NCBI GenBank assembly: GCA_002368175.1
Contig: AP018172.1
Coordinates: forward strand, 4,963,001-5,027,000
Origin: Calothrix sp. NIES-2098
GTDB taxonomy: Bacteria > Cyanobacteriota > Cyanobacteriia > Cyanobacteriales > Nostocaceae
Direction of reading: 5' to 3'
DNA: 64,000 nucleotides
In this document: positions 36,135-45,255 of the stretch, in pieces
Layout of the letters: each line of letters starts with the position of its first letter
Numbering within the stretch: position 1 is the stretch's first letter
The notes under the pieces: model-generated
Databases searched by the model: none
What the model saw: the letters and a program-made list of their open reading frames with translations, nothing else
Told to the model about the DNA's origin: nothing
Translations under genes and position numbers: made by a program

Positions 36135-37409
36135 ATGGAGAAACGTAGACGCGACAGCGGCTTGCCGCAGGCTACCGCCAAGACGCCAAAAACGCCAAGG
36201 GAGGAAGAGAGGTTAGTTGCATATCTTCGTTCGCCGGAGGCGATTCGGGAACGGTGTGGGCAATTGTGTTCTTGGGTGTGTGAGGGTAAGTCAGAGAATT
36301 TTGTGTGTGATTTGACGCAGTTGGGGAGGGTTGCGGATTATGTAATTGAGGTGATACGCGGAGAATATCCGAATCTGGATATTCCGTTTCATAGTCGGTG
36401 GCGACATTTTGAAGTTGGAAGTGTGCAGAGATTAGCTAAGTTGGATAATTTGTTGGCTGATCTGTCGGCGGTGGAGAAGGCGGCAGCTAAGTTTGATTTG
36501 GTAATTGTCAGCGTGTTGTTGGATGCGGGTGCTGGGGATAAATGGCATTATTACGAGCAGGAAACTGGTTTGAGATTGGGGCGTTCTGAAGGGTTGGCGG
36601 TGGCGAGTTTCCAGATGTTTTGTCAAGGTAATTTTGCGAATGAGGGTTTACCACAGGTTGATGCTTTGCGGTTACAAGCATTAACTGAGGCAGAATTAGC
36701 TACAGGGTTTCAGGTAAGTTCGGAAAATCCTTTGGTGGGAATTGCGGGAAGGTTGAATTTATTACAAAAGTTAGGTCAAGTTTTACTGGCTTCACCCCAT
36801 CTGTTTGGAGATAACAATCCTCGTCCGGGGAATTTGGTTCGTTATCTGTTGGGTAAGTCGGAAAATGGGGAGTTAGCAGCTAAAACTGTATTAAATGCCG
36901 TGCTGGAAGGGCTGAGTGATATCTGGCCGGCAAGATTAGAGATAGCTGGGGTAAATTTGGGCGATGTATGGCAACATCCAGCTATTGGCGATGATGGTCT
37001 AGTACCTTTTCATAAGCTATCTCAGTGGTTGACATATTCTTTATTAGAACCACTGCAAGAACTTGGGTTAAAAATTACCGATCTAGATCGACTCACTGGT
37101 TTACCAGAATATCGTAATGGCGGCTTATGTCTCGACTTAGGACTCATTAGTGTGAAAAATCCAGATATTTTAACTTCGTCTCACTCAGTAGCATCGGCAG
37201 TTATAGTTGAATGGCGAGCTTTAACGGTAATTCTTTTGGATAGAATCGCTGCTACAGTCCGCGAAAAGTTGAGTATGAGTACCGAGGAACTACCATTGGT
37301 GAAAATCCTCCAAGGGGGAACTTGGACAGCTGGGCGCAAAATCGCCGCCCAACTCAGAACAGGTGGTATACCCCCCATACAAATAGAAAGTGATGGCACG
37401 GTATTCTGA
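36135..37409 (+). CDS. URC4/urg3 family protein (DUF1688)
   Basis: This is a 424-residue DUF1688 protein, the homologue of yeast URC4/urg3, required for uracil catabolism with unknown chemistry. Family landmarks are VAYLRSPEAIRERC near the start, IPFHSRWRHFEVG, VSVLLDAGAGDKWHYYE, GRSEGLAVASFQMF, DNNPRPGNLVRYLL and PFHKLSQWLTYSLLEP. A strong ribosome-binding site (AGGAGGTGA at 36123-36131) precedes the ATG at 36135. Residues about 4-22 (RRRDSGLPQATAKTPKT) are encoded by an inserted dispersed DNA repeat (36145-36199). It lies 64 bp after URC1 and 82 bp before upp. Confidence 0.9.
   Translation: MEKRRRDSGLPQATAKTPKTPREEERLVAYLRSPEAIRERCGQLCSWVCEGKSENFVCDLTQLGRVADYVIEVIRGEYPNLDIPFHSRWRHFEVGSVQRLAKLDNLLADLSAVEKAAAKFDLVIVSVLLDAGAGDKWHYYEQETGLRLGRSEGLAVASFQMFCQGNFANEGLPQVDALRLQALTEAELATGFQVSSENPLVGIAGRLNLLQKLGQVLLASPHLFGDNNPRPGNLVRYLLGKSENGELAAKTVLNAVLEGLSDIWPARLEIAGVNLGDVWQHPAIGDDGLVPFHKLSQWLTYSLLEPLQELGLKITDLDRLTGLPEYRNGGLCLDLGLISVKNPDILTSSHSVASAVIVEWRALTVILLDRIAATVREKLSMSTEELPLVKILQGGTWTAGRKIAAQLRTGGIPPIQIESDGTVF
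36145..36199. repeat. Dispersed repeat inside the URC4 reading frame
   Basis: The words GTAGACGCGACAGCGGC, CTTGCCGCAGGCTACC and GCCAAGACGCCAAAAACGCC are typical of Nostocales intergenic repeats, yet here they run in frame right after the URC4 start codon. Confidence 0.55.
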
Positions 37410-37442
37410 TTGAACAGTGGGGATAAGGGGGATGAGGAAGAA

Positions 37443-37507
37443 ATGCCCCATGCCCAATGCCCTATTCCCAATGACAAATGACAAATGACCAATGACAAAT
37501 GACAAAA
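37443..37507. repeat. Short tandemly repeated heptamers (STRR)
   Basis: Two blocks are seen: CCCATGC/CCAATGC-type heptamers, then TGACAAA/TGACCAA heptamers in about six copies. The upp start codon lies in the last copy. Confidence 0.7.
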
Positions 37508-38136
37508 ATCAAGTAACGTTAATTGAACATCCATTAATTCAGCACAAACTAACGCTAATGCGGAAAGCTGAAACTAGTACGACGAAATTTCGTAACCTCG
37601 TTAAAGAAGTTAGTTTGTTGTTGGCTTATGAAGTAACGCGGGATTTACCGCTGAAATACGAAGAGATTAAAACACCACTTGCACCAATGAACGCGCCTGT
37701 GCTTGCGCCTGATAAAAAGCTGGTGTTAGTTTCGATTATGCGTGCGGGACAGGGCATTTTAGATGGAATGTTGGAGTTGATTCCCTCAGCAAGGGTGGGA
37801 CACGTGGGTTTGTACCGCGACCCGAAAACTCTGATTCCTGTGGAGTATTATTTTAAGGTTCCATATGATGTAGAGCAACGAGACATGATCGTTGTCGATC
37901 CGATGCTAGCAACGGGTAATTCTGCGGTGGCGGCGGTGGAAAGGTTGAAATCTACTAATCCGTTATCGATTAAGTTTGTCTGTTTACTCGCTGCACCGGA
38001 AGGGATTCAGCATTTCTGCGAGGTGCATCCCGATGTACCCCTGTACACGGCTGCGATTGATGACCATTTGGACGAACACGGCTATATTATTCCCGGATTA
38101 GGTGATGCAGGCGATCGCTTATTTGGTACAAGATAA
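37492..38136 (+). CDS. upp: Uracil phosphoribosyltransferase
   Basis: This is a 214-residue UPRT that converts uracil and PRPP to UMP. It has the PRPP-binding loop VDPMLATGNSAVAA (about 135-148), the flexible-loop region with GLYRDPKTLIPVEYY and the uracil-binding C-terminal motif TAAIDDHLDEHGYIIPGLGDAGDR. In the URC pathway, UPRT activity (URC6/FUR1 in yeast) is required, which fits its place after URC1 and URC4. The first residues (MTNDKNQ) come from the heptamer repeat, so the exact start among several in-register ATGs is uncertain. It stops one base before the convergent permease gene ends. Confidence 0.95.
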   Translation: MTNDKNQVTLIEHPLIQHKLTLMRKAETSTTKFRNLVKEVSLLLAYEVTRDLPLKYEEIKTPLAPMNAPVLAPDKKLVLVSIMRAGQGILDGMLELIPSARVGHVGLYRDPKTLIPVEYYFKVPYDVEQRDMIVVDPMLATGNSAVAAVERLKSTNPLSIKFVCLLAAPEGIQHFCEVHPDVPLYTAAIDDHLDEHGYIIPGLGDAGDRLFGTR

Positions 38137-38137
38137 A

Positions 38138-39076
38138 TTAGTCGGAGTGCCGATTTTCTCTAAAGTAGGGGGTGCCTAAAGCTTTGGGTGGTGTAGATTT
38201 CCCCGCTAATCCCACTAATGCCAATAAAGCGATCGCATAAGGTAGCATAACTAAAAATTGGTAAGGGATATTTACACCTAACGCCTGAATTCGCAGCTGT
38301 AAAGCTTCTGTAGCGCCAAACAGCAAACAAGCTAAAGCACTATATATAGGATGCCATCTGCCAAAAATTAAAGCGGCGATCGCAATAAATCCCTTACCAG
38401 CACTCATCCCTTCGGCAAAGAATCTTACCTGTACCAAAGTTAAATAAGCACCGCCTAAACTCGCAAGACAGCCACTAATTATCACAGCGATATACCGGAC
38501 AATTTGCACGGAAATTCCCGCCGTATCAGCAGCTTTAGGAGATTCCCCCACAGCCCGCAATGTTAATCCAAAGCTAGTTTTAAATAAAATGTAAGTAGTC
38601 CCAACAACTAATATAAATAGCAAATATACTAAAATATCTTGCTGAAATAGTAGCGAACCTAGCAAGGGAATATTAGCTAAACCAGGAATCGTAATTACCC
38701 CAATTCCCGGTAATTGCTGTGTACTGCTACCGCTAAATACCAGCCTTGCCAAAAATGATGTTAACCCAGCAGCGACAAGATTAATTGCTAACCCAGATAC
38801 TAATTGATCGACGCGCAAAGTTACACACAAAAAAGCATGGAGTAAACCTACTAATCCCCCAGCAATCAAAGCCGCCAGAAGGCCAAGCCAAGGATTACCA
38901 GTGTAGAAGGTGGCAGCAGCACTCGTAAAAGCGCCAGCGAGCAACATCCCTTCCAAGGCGATATTTAACACACCCGACCGTTCCGAGTACAATCCACCTA
39001 GGGCAGCAAATCCTAAGGGTACAGCTAAACGTAAAGTAGCTACCAAGTAATCAGAGAAAAAGTTGAGATTATTCAT
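38138..39076 (-). CDS. Nucleoside-type ABC transporter permease (YufQ/NupQ-like)
   Basis: This is a 312-residue integral membrane protein of the BPD_transp_2 family, with about 8-9 helices. Landmarks are AVPLGFAALGGLYSERSGVLNIALEGMLLAGAF at the N-terminus, GLTLRAVGESPKAADTAGISV and KGFIAIAALIFGRWHP. These signatures belong to the BmpA-dependent nucleoside (guanosine/purine) importers. It follows the partner permease by 53 bp. No ATPase or BMP-family binding protein gene is in the window, so they must be elsewhere. Convergent with upp. Confidence 0.9.
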   Translation of the reverse strand: MNNLNFFSDYLVATLRLAVPLGFAALGGLYSERSGVLNIALEGMLLAGAFTSAAATFYTGNPWLGLLAALIAGGLVGLLHAFLCVTLRVDQLVSGLAINLVAAGLTSFLARLVFSGSSTQQLPGIGVITIPGLANIPLLGSLLFQQDILVYLLFILVVGTTYILFKTSFGLTLRAVGESPKAADTAGISVQIVRYIAVIISGCLASLGGAYLTLVQVRFFAEGMSAGKGFIAIAALIFGRWHPIYSALACLLFGATEALQLRIQALGVNIPYQFLVMLPYAIALLALVGLAGKSTPPKALGTPYFRENRHSD

Positions 39077-39129
39077 AAAGCTATTTTTAAACGCAGAGAA
39101 ACACAGAAAAATCTTTGCGAACCTCTGCG

Positions 39130-40170
39130 TTAAACCTCCGCATCCCTTTGCGTTTCTACTCTTAGTTCCCTTTCCACCGCCAGGCTGACAGCAATAAACA
39201 ACACCGTCAACCCCTGAATCGCGTAAACCACAGTCACCGGCACACCTGCACTTCGCTGCATTACATTTGCACCACTGCGCAGCGCCGCAAAAAACAAAGA
39301 AGTCAATACTACACCAATAACACTACCACGACTTAAAAAAGCGATCGCAATTGCATCAAATCCATAACCAGGAGAAACTTGTTCAAATAGCCGATATTTC
39401 AACCCCATTACCTCACAACTCCCCGCCAAACCAGCTAACCCCCCCGCTAACGCCATCACCAACATAATTGTCCGTTCAACAGGCATCCGAGCATAACGGG
39501 CAGCAATGGGGTTAAATCCCACTGCCGTAATTTGGTATCCTAGGGGCGATCGCACTAATAACACCCATAAAATCCCAGCGGCAATTAAAGCCAATAAAAT
39601 CCCAGCATGGGCGAGACTCTGCGGTAAGATAATCGGTAGTTGTGCTGATTTGGCAATTAGCGGCGAATAAGGGCTAGGCGCACCTGGAGCCATCAAGGGA
39701 TTTTGTACGAGGTAACTAACTAAATTCACTGCAATATAGTTGAGTAACAACGTAGTAATTACTTCATTTACTCCCCGTACTGCTTTCAGATAGCCAGGAA
39801 TCCCACCCCAAACTGCGCCAAACAGAAATCCTACTAAAAGTGCTAAGGGAATATGAATCAGACCAGGTAATCCTTGCACATATAACCCAATTAAAGTACT
39901 TCCCAACGCACCGAGATAAATTTGTCCTTCCCCACCAATATTAAATTGCCCAGCCCGCAATGCAACTAACACTCCTAAACTGGTGAATAATAGCGGTGTC
40001 ATTTTGGTGAGGGTGTTACCAAATCCAAAGTAAGTAGAAAGAGATTCTTGAAATAAAGCTGTGTAGGCGGCGATCGGATTCGCCCCAGCAAATATGATGA
40101 GGATAGCACCGACGATCAGGGCACAAGCAATCGCAATTAGCGGTGATAGGATTGGTAGCAGAAATTTCAT
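39130..40170 (-). CDS. Nucleoside-type ABC transporter permease (YufP/NupP-like)
   Basis: This is a 346-residue membrane protein, partner of the permease at 38138. BPD_transp_2 motifs: PIAAYTALFQESLSTYFG, LRAGQFNIGGEGQIYLGAL, VRGVNEVITTLLLNYIA and YGFDAIAIAFLSRGSVIGV. It has about ten helices. The family imports purine or pyrimidine nucleosides in Gram-positive bacteria; the cyanobacterial cargo is not established. Next to a uracil salvage/catabolism operon, import of nucleosides or bases is a consistent role. Confidence 0.9.
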   Translation of the reverse strand: MKFLLPILSPLIAIACALIVGAILIIFAGANPIAAYTALFQESLSTYFGFGNTLTKMTPLLFTSLGVLVALRAGQFNIGGEGQIYLGALGSTLIGLYVQGLPGLIHIPLALLVGFLFGAVWGGIPGYLKAVRGVNEVITTLLLNYIAVNLVSYLVQNPLMAPGAPSPYSPLIAKSAQLPIILPQSLAHAGILLALIAAGILWVLLVRSPLGYQITAVGFNPIAARYARMPVERTIMLVMALAGGLAGLAGSCEVMGLKYRLFEQVSPGYGFDAIAIAFLSRGSVIGVVLTSLFFAALRSGANVMQRSAGVPVTVVYAIQGLTVLFIAVSLAVERELRVETQRDAEV

Positions 40171-40322
40171 AGAATTAGTTGCGATCGCTATGTGATGTTA
40201 TTTGCACTAAACGTTACCGAACAGTTCTCAAAATTGTAGATAAAATAGATTGGTCAGTGGTATAGATATCGCCCAATTAGACTTGACAAGCAGGATAATG
40301 GCGTAGTTTTTGGGGGTGATGT

Positions 40323-42617
40323 TTGAGTTTATTTCGTAAGTCTGACAGGCAAACTGCACCCAAGAGTAGGCGATTGCATTTGAAAAACCGTCTCTATTCT
40401 ACTGGGATGTTTTTGCTTGTCGTATTATCGCTCTCAAGTGGACTAGGCTACCGTTTTTATGACCAACCACAATTGGATGTCGGTAAGATAGCTCCTCAAA
40501 CGCTTATCGCACCGATTTCAGCCCGTGTTGAAGATGTAAAAACTACCGAAGAAAAACGCCGGGAGGCTCGTAGCGGTGCTTCAGCAGTATGGGTTGTGGA
40601 TAAACAAGTGAACGAGCAAATTCACCAAAATCTCCAGCACTTATTGATGCAAGGCGGTAAAATCCGGGAGAAGCTGGGCAATTTCCCGTTTGTGAAGACT
40701 TCAGTATTATCCACAGCCACGCAAACTTACCTGCGACAAGCACCAGAACCCGAATGGCAGAAAGTATTGCAAACGTTGGCGAAAAATAGCAATCTGACTG
40801 GCTTAAATTCTGCGCAACAGCAAGCTATTAAGGAACTGCGAACTTACCGAGATTCTTCTCAATTATTAAAAGCGATCGCCTCTTCCCGTCAACGCTATAC
40901 TATCACCCTCAATAGTCTGAGCGAAAATGAAACGCTTTATGATGCTACTTTCTTAAACCTGTCTGATACCGAGTGGCAGAAAACTCAAATCCAGGTACGT
41001 CAAGCTTTAGACCGAATGTTAGCTCAGGGTATCTATCCAGGATTATCCAAAGATAACTTGAACTCTGCGATCGCGATGCAGGTAAGTGTTTCTGTTCCCA
41101 AAACTGCACAACCTTTAGCACAGCGATTGTTATCAAAGGTAGTCGATGCCAATTTAATTAAAGATATCGAGCAAACTAAGCAAATTGCCGAAAAAGCAGC
41201 ACAAGCAGTAGAACCGACGATAGTCAGCATTCAAAAAGGTGAAGTTATCGTTAGGGCTGGAGAAAAAATTACTCAGGCTGATTTTGTATTGTTAGACCAC
41301 TTTCAGTTGAGCCAACGCGGTATCGATTGGTTGCATCTGATGCGCTTTACTTGGTTGGTGGGTTTGGCAGTGGTTATTTTCAGGCTAGTAGAACGACGGC
41401 TTCAACTCAAATTACGAAATAACGATTATATCTTGATTCTGCTGCTGACTCTCAGTGCGCCGTTACTCATCATCTTGACCAAATCATTAACAGGTTTACC
41501 CGCCATTGGTTTGCTTCTGGGTAGCTTCTACGGTACTGCCATTGGGGGTACTGTGATGGGGTTACTGACGATATTGCTCTCAATTGGAACCGAACTTAGC
41601 TGGCATGATTTAATAGCTAGCGCCGCGGGTGGAATTCTGGGCGGCTTGATGGCGGGACAATGGCGATTTCCCCCTAGGGAAGCGCTGCGAACGCGCGAGG
41701 AATTAGCTACCTTGGGAATTTTAATTGGGTTGACGCAGGGATTGGTTTACCTGTTGGCAAATACTGCGATCGCTCCCCTTTGGTATGCTGTTCTGGGTAC
41801 AGCAGTCCTCAACGGTTTGGCAGGATTGATTTGGAGCATTTTAGCACTAGGGTTAAGTCCCTATCTAGAAGCTTTATTTGATTTAGTTACACCAATTCGT
41901 TTGGCTGAATTGTCCAATCCCAACCGACCTTTGTTAAAACGCCTAGCGAATGAGACTCCCGGAACTTTCCAGCACACGCTATTTGTCGCCACTCTCGCAG
42001 AAGCCGCAGCACGGTCATTAAATTGTAATGTGGAACTGGTGCGGGCTGGGGTTCTGTATCATGACATCGGTAAAATGCACGACCCACTAGGATTTATTGA
42101 AAATCAAATGGGGGAAGCCAATAAACACGATGTTATTAATGACCCTTGGAAAAGTGCGGCAATTATCAAAAAGCACGTCAGTGAAGGGTTGGTAATGGCT
42201 CGTCATTACAAGCTCCCTAGCGCTATTCAAGCATTTATTCCCGAACATCAGGGGACTATATTAATTGCGTATTTCTACCAAGCAGCACAGCAACAACAAA
42301 AACATAATCCAGACATTATGTTGCACGAATCAGATTTTCGCTATGACGGCCCCATCCCCCAGTCTAAAGAAACCGGGATTGCCATGCTGGCTGATGCTTG
42401 TGAGGCGGCGTTACGTTCGCAAAAAGATGCCACCCCAGAAGCAGCACTGGCTATAGTAAATAAAATTCTCAAAGCCCGTTGGCAAGATAATCAATTAGTA
42501 GATTCAGGGCTAACACGACAAGAAATGTCCCAAATTGCTCATATTTTTGTTCAGGTTTGGCAACAATTTCATCACAAAAGGATCGCCTATCCGCAATTAA
42601 CCCCTAGCAATCAATAG
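40323..42617 (+). CDS. HDIG/7TMR-HDED membrane phosphodiesterase (PgpH-like)
   Basis: This is a 764-residue protein. After an N-terminal membrane helix (about 26-43) comes an extracytoplasmic 7TMR-HDED domain (about 55-330), then about seven helices (340-545), then a cytosolic HDIG phosphodiesterase domain (about 560-740) with H565-type TFQHTLFVA and VLYHDIGKMHDP. In Listeria, PgpH of this layout hydrolyses cyclic di-AMP. The start is a TTG at 40323: an in-frame TGA sits at 40317-40319, and GGGGGTGA lies just upstream. An out-of-frame ATG at 40319 gives only six codons. Confidence 0.9.
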   Translation: MSLFRKSDRQTAPKSRRLHLKNRLYSTGMFLLVVLSLSSGLGYRFYDQPQLDVGKIAPQTLIAPISARVEDVKTTEEKRREARSGASAVWVVDKQVNEQIHQNLQHLLMQGGKIREKLGNFPFVKTSVLSTATQTYLRQAPEPEWQKVLQTLAKNSNLTGLNSAQQQAIKELRTYRDSSQLLKAIASSRQRYTITLNSLSENETLYDATFLNLSDTEWQKTQIQVRQALDRMLAQGIYPGLSKDNLNSAIAMQVSVSVPKTAQPLAQRLLSKVVDANLIKDIEQTKQIAEKAAQAVEPTIVSIQKGEVIVRAGEKITQADFVLLDHFQLSQRGIDWLHLMRFTWLVGLAVVIFRLVERRLQLKLRNNDYILILLLTLSAPLLIILTKSLTGLPAIGLLLGSFYGTAIGGTVMGLLTILLSIGTELSWHDLIASAAGGILGGLMAGQWRFPPREALRTREELATLGILIGLTQGLVYLLANTAIAPLWYAVLGTAVLNGLAGLIWSILALGLSPYLEALFDLVTPIRLAELSNPNRPLLKRLANETPGTFQHTLFVATLAEAAARSLNCNVELVRAGVLYHDIGKMHDPLGFIENQMGEANKHDVINDPWKSAAIIKKHVSEGLVMARHYKLPSAIQAFIPEHQGTILIAYFYQAAQQQQKHNPDIMLHESDFRYDGPIPQSKETGIAMLADACEAALRSQKDATPEAALAIVNKILKARWQDNQLVDSGLTRQEMSQIAHIFVQVWQQFHHKRIAYPQLTPSNQ

Positions 42618-42632
42618 ACATTTAAAGCAACA

Positions 42633-43340
42633 CTATGAATAACTAACCCCTATACTCAAAACAGCTAGAGTATGCAAATCTGGAACTTCTAAATCGGGTT
42701 GAGCGACTACTGGTAAATTAGCACCGATACCTTCTTTACCTGCTCTCCGATTTACCCAAACTGTAGATATTCCTAAAGATTTTGCTGGAACAATATCGTG
42801 ATAAATACTGCAAGCAACGTGTAATATTTCTTCTAATGGTTGGTTAATTCTCTCAATTGCAACTTTAAAATTGTTGAGAGATGGTTTGTAACTTTTTACT
42901 TGCTCTGCTGTAATAATCCAGTCAAATTCAACTTCTAAAACTTGGGCAGAGAAGGCAAATAAATTGTCATCTACATTAGAAATAATTGCTAGCTTATACT
43001 TCTGTTTAAGAGCTTTTAGCGCCTCAACTGTATCTGGAAAAGGTTGCCAATGCTTAATAGAATCAGCAAGGGCATACAATTCTTCAGCAGTAGGAGTAAA
43101 TCCAAAATATTCACCAAACTTTTCCACTACTCTTCTGAGGACTTCTCTATATTTTAGATATTCTCCTTGCTGAATTTCTGCCTCAAATTCAGCAAAAAGT
43201 TGCAAAAGTCTTTCATCATCTAAATTATGCTTGTGGTTAGATAAAAGTGGCTTTAACGCTGCTAATATCCCACTTTCCCAATCAATGAGGGTGCCGTAAC
43301 AATCGAAGGTTAAAACTTGGGAATGCTCGAAGTTAATCAA
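42633..43340 (-). CDS. HAD-type hydrolase, haloacid dehalogenase-like
   Basis: This is a 235-residue HAD-superfamily protein of the type II haloacid dehalogenase subgroup. Motif I is DCYGTLIDWE (nucleophile D13 and D-to-Y variation at +2, typical of this subgroup), motif II is SNVDD (about 121), motif III is K151 (KSYKPS) and motif IV is H-D-I (SIYHDIVPA). Known enzymes release halide from 2-haloacids, but many relatives are phosphatases; the substrate is unknown. No ATG exists near the N-terminus; the TTG at 43340, with GGTGGAG about 8 nt upstream, is the start. Confidence 0.87.
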   Translation of the reverse strand: MINFEHSQVLTFDCYGTLIDWESGILAALKPLLSNHKHNLDDERLLQLFAEFEAEIQQGEYLKYREVLRRVVEKFGEYFGFTPTAEELYALADSIKHWQPFPDTVEALKALKQKYKLAIISNVDDNLFAFSAQVLEVEFDWIITAEQVKSYKPSLNNFKVAIERINQPLEEILHVACSIYHDIVPAKSLGISTVWVNRRAGKEGIGANLPVVAQPDLEVPDLHTLAVLSIGVSYS

Positions 43341-44078
43341 TTTCTCTACTCCACCTTAAGTTAACAGTGTTCGGTAGTTTCTTACCTAAAACTTCAATCT
43401 GCCTTAATTTTATTAACCAAAATTTAATATTAAATTAATTTAATAATTTAATATCCTAATTCTAAATTTTAAAATAACTGTGAATGAATTTGTCAAAGAT
43501 TTTTGTAATTAACACTCTAATTTAACTAGGCTACTCTCACCTGAGAGCCTACATTTTGCCTAGTTTCCAGCGTTGCTGTGTATGGCTTATTCATAGCGCA
43601 AAGCCTATTGTAGTTTAGCAGTATTCCTGTTGCTGCTATGCTGAAAATTTTCTTAGAACTTCTTAACCTAAATTTGTACGGTTTTTAACTCAACCTTTGC
43701 TAATCCTGTAAGCCTGAATAAGAAGATTGTGAAGTCAATATGCTAAAATACGGTATTCCGATTGGAGTTTAGATGTATTTGTGTCATCAACCCAGAGCAA
43801 AAGTTAAGATTCAAGGCTATTACAGGTCGCTGTGCAATACTTTCAGTCCATTAGATTCAGAACATATAACTTTCTAAATTGCTGATTTTCTAAGCAATAC
43901 AAGTGCGGTGTAGACCGACAAATATAAATACAAAAATTTAGAGGACACTGCTTTGCAGGGTTTCCTCAGAAGCACTGCGCAAAGAAAAGCTAGAACAGTG
44001 TTCCTAGCGTCTACATCTAAAGCATGACATCTGCATTTTTTTCTTTGGAGTTTTTTTAACTAGATGTGAGGAGTACAA
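43341..44078. other. Intergenic region, 738 bp
   Basis: No gene is seen. The first half is extremely AT-rich. At 43942-44005 an imperfect inverted repeat (AGGACACTG / CAGTGTTCCT) encloses a GGGTTTCCTCAG-type Nostoc repeat. It holds the promoter of the + gene at 44079. Confidence 0.5.
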
Positions 44079-44579
44079 ATGCTTGAGGCTATCGCTGTTG
44101 CTTGGCTATTATTATTTTTTGGTGATTTCCTTTCGACTTTCGTTTACCACGTACCCGAGCATGTTTTTGGTAGCCTCCACCTGAAAACGCACCATTCTTG
44201 GAAAAAAGACTTCCGTCATTATGCTATTTTGACGTTAAATCCCCAGGTTTTATTAGATGGTATTCTGGGTGCATTGCCTTATTTAGTAATGGCAATAATT
44301 TTGTGGTCTTTCTCTCCAATTGGTGTCATTTCTGGACTACTATTGGGTCAGTTTCATGTGTGGTGGAGACACATCAGTGTTTTAGATTGGCAAACTCCAA
44401 AGCCTGTGACTATTTTGTGTCAGATTTTATTTATCACTACTCCTGAGAGACATTGGTTACACCATCAAAAAACTAATCAGGGTTTCGGTGATATTTTTAC
44501 ATTCTTTGAGCAACCTTCACTCATTTGGTTGCGTTGGTTACGCCTGCTGAGGATTCGTTTTCGTTACTCGCGTATCTAG
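44079..44579 (+). CDS. Fatty acid hydroxylase/sterol desaturase-like membrane protein
   Basis: This is a 166-residue membrane protein with about four hydrophobic segments and histidine clusters of the di-iron hydroxylase superfamily: HVPEH (24-28), HLKTHHSW (34-41), HVWWRH (near 95-100) and HWLHHQ (near 126-131). This pattern matches the fatty acid hydroxylase/carotenoid hydroxylase-like group, though the protein is shorter than usual, so activity is uncertain. A strong ribosome-binding site (GAGGAG) lies 6 nt before the ATG at 44079. Confidence 0.78.
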   Translation: MLEAIAVAWLLLFFGDFLSTFVYHVPEHVFGSLHLKTHHSWKKDFRHYAILTLNPQVLLDGILGALPYLVMAIILWSFSPIGVISGLLLGQFHVWWRHISVLDWQTPKPVTILCQILFITTPERHWLHHQKTNQGFGDIFTFFEQPSLIWLRWLRLLRIRFRYSRI

Positions 44580-45255
44580 CAGAAGCTAACATTTAACGCT
44601 ACATCCAAGATAAACATAAATAAATGCAAGTAAAAATCAATGAATATCGGTGTTTATTTGTGTTTATCTGAGTTTAGCCAGTGTTTAAAACTGTAGAGCA
44701 TCAAAACTGCTACTCTGTAAGATCTCAGTAGTATAACTAGCGTGATACTTATAAACAATAGCAGTCTGGTCTTGTCTGCTATCCGCATTCGTGGTACAAA
44801 TTCGGCAGTGGATGCTCGCTGTTTGCAGTCGGGAATGTTAAAGATAGAAAAAAGTTTAATACTAAGTTTTATTGCAAAGTTCAATAACCTCTTCCAACTA
44901 GGGATTTGGTATGGGTTATAGATTAGCATAATTAATATTTTTTAGATAAATAATTAATAAAATATATACTGCAAATCGCAAATTCTAAGTTTCTCACAAG
45001 AAATCATTATTGATATAAAAGCTTTTAATTTCAATATCAAATATTTACGAATAAGTTCAGTATAAGTACTGAACAAAGTGTTGATTTTATTTGGCATAAG
45101 AAGTCCGGATTTATCAGATTGCTCTTGAAGAAGTAATTAGTAATATAGGTGAAATCCACCTGTAAAGAGTTCTGAATCAGACAATTTTGATTTCTGAATT
45201 CTCTACAGCCGTGAAATCACACACTTAACAAACCAGGGTAGTAATTTGGTTGGGT
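44580..45255. other. Intergenic region, 676 bp
   Basis: It includes a near-perfect 15-bp inverted repeat (44610-44624 / 44653-44667, ATAAACATAAATAAA type) after the histidine-box gene, of the dispersed TGTTTATCTG family, possibly acting as terminator. The rest is AT-rich; a minus open frame (44654-44929) lacks convincing protein features. Confidence 0.5.

Noticed and set aside
37443..37507. CRISPR-like array
   Set aside because: The units are 7-bp tandem repeats without spacers; this is an STRR tract. No CRISPR repeats or cas genes were seen in the window.
44654..44929. 91-codon minus-strand open frame in the 44.6-45.2 kb gap
   Set aside because: It begins inside a dispersed repeat, has no convincing start or ribosome-binding site, and no domain.
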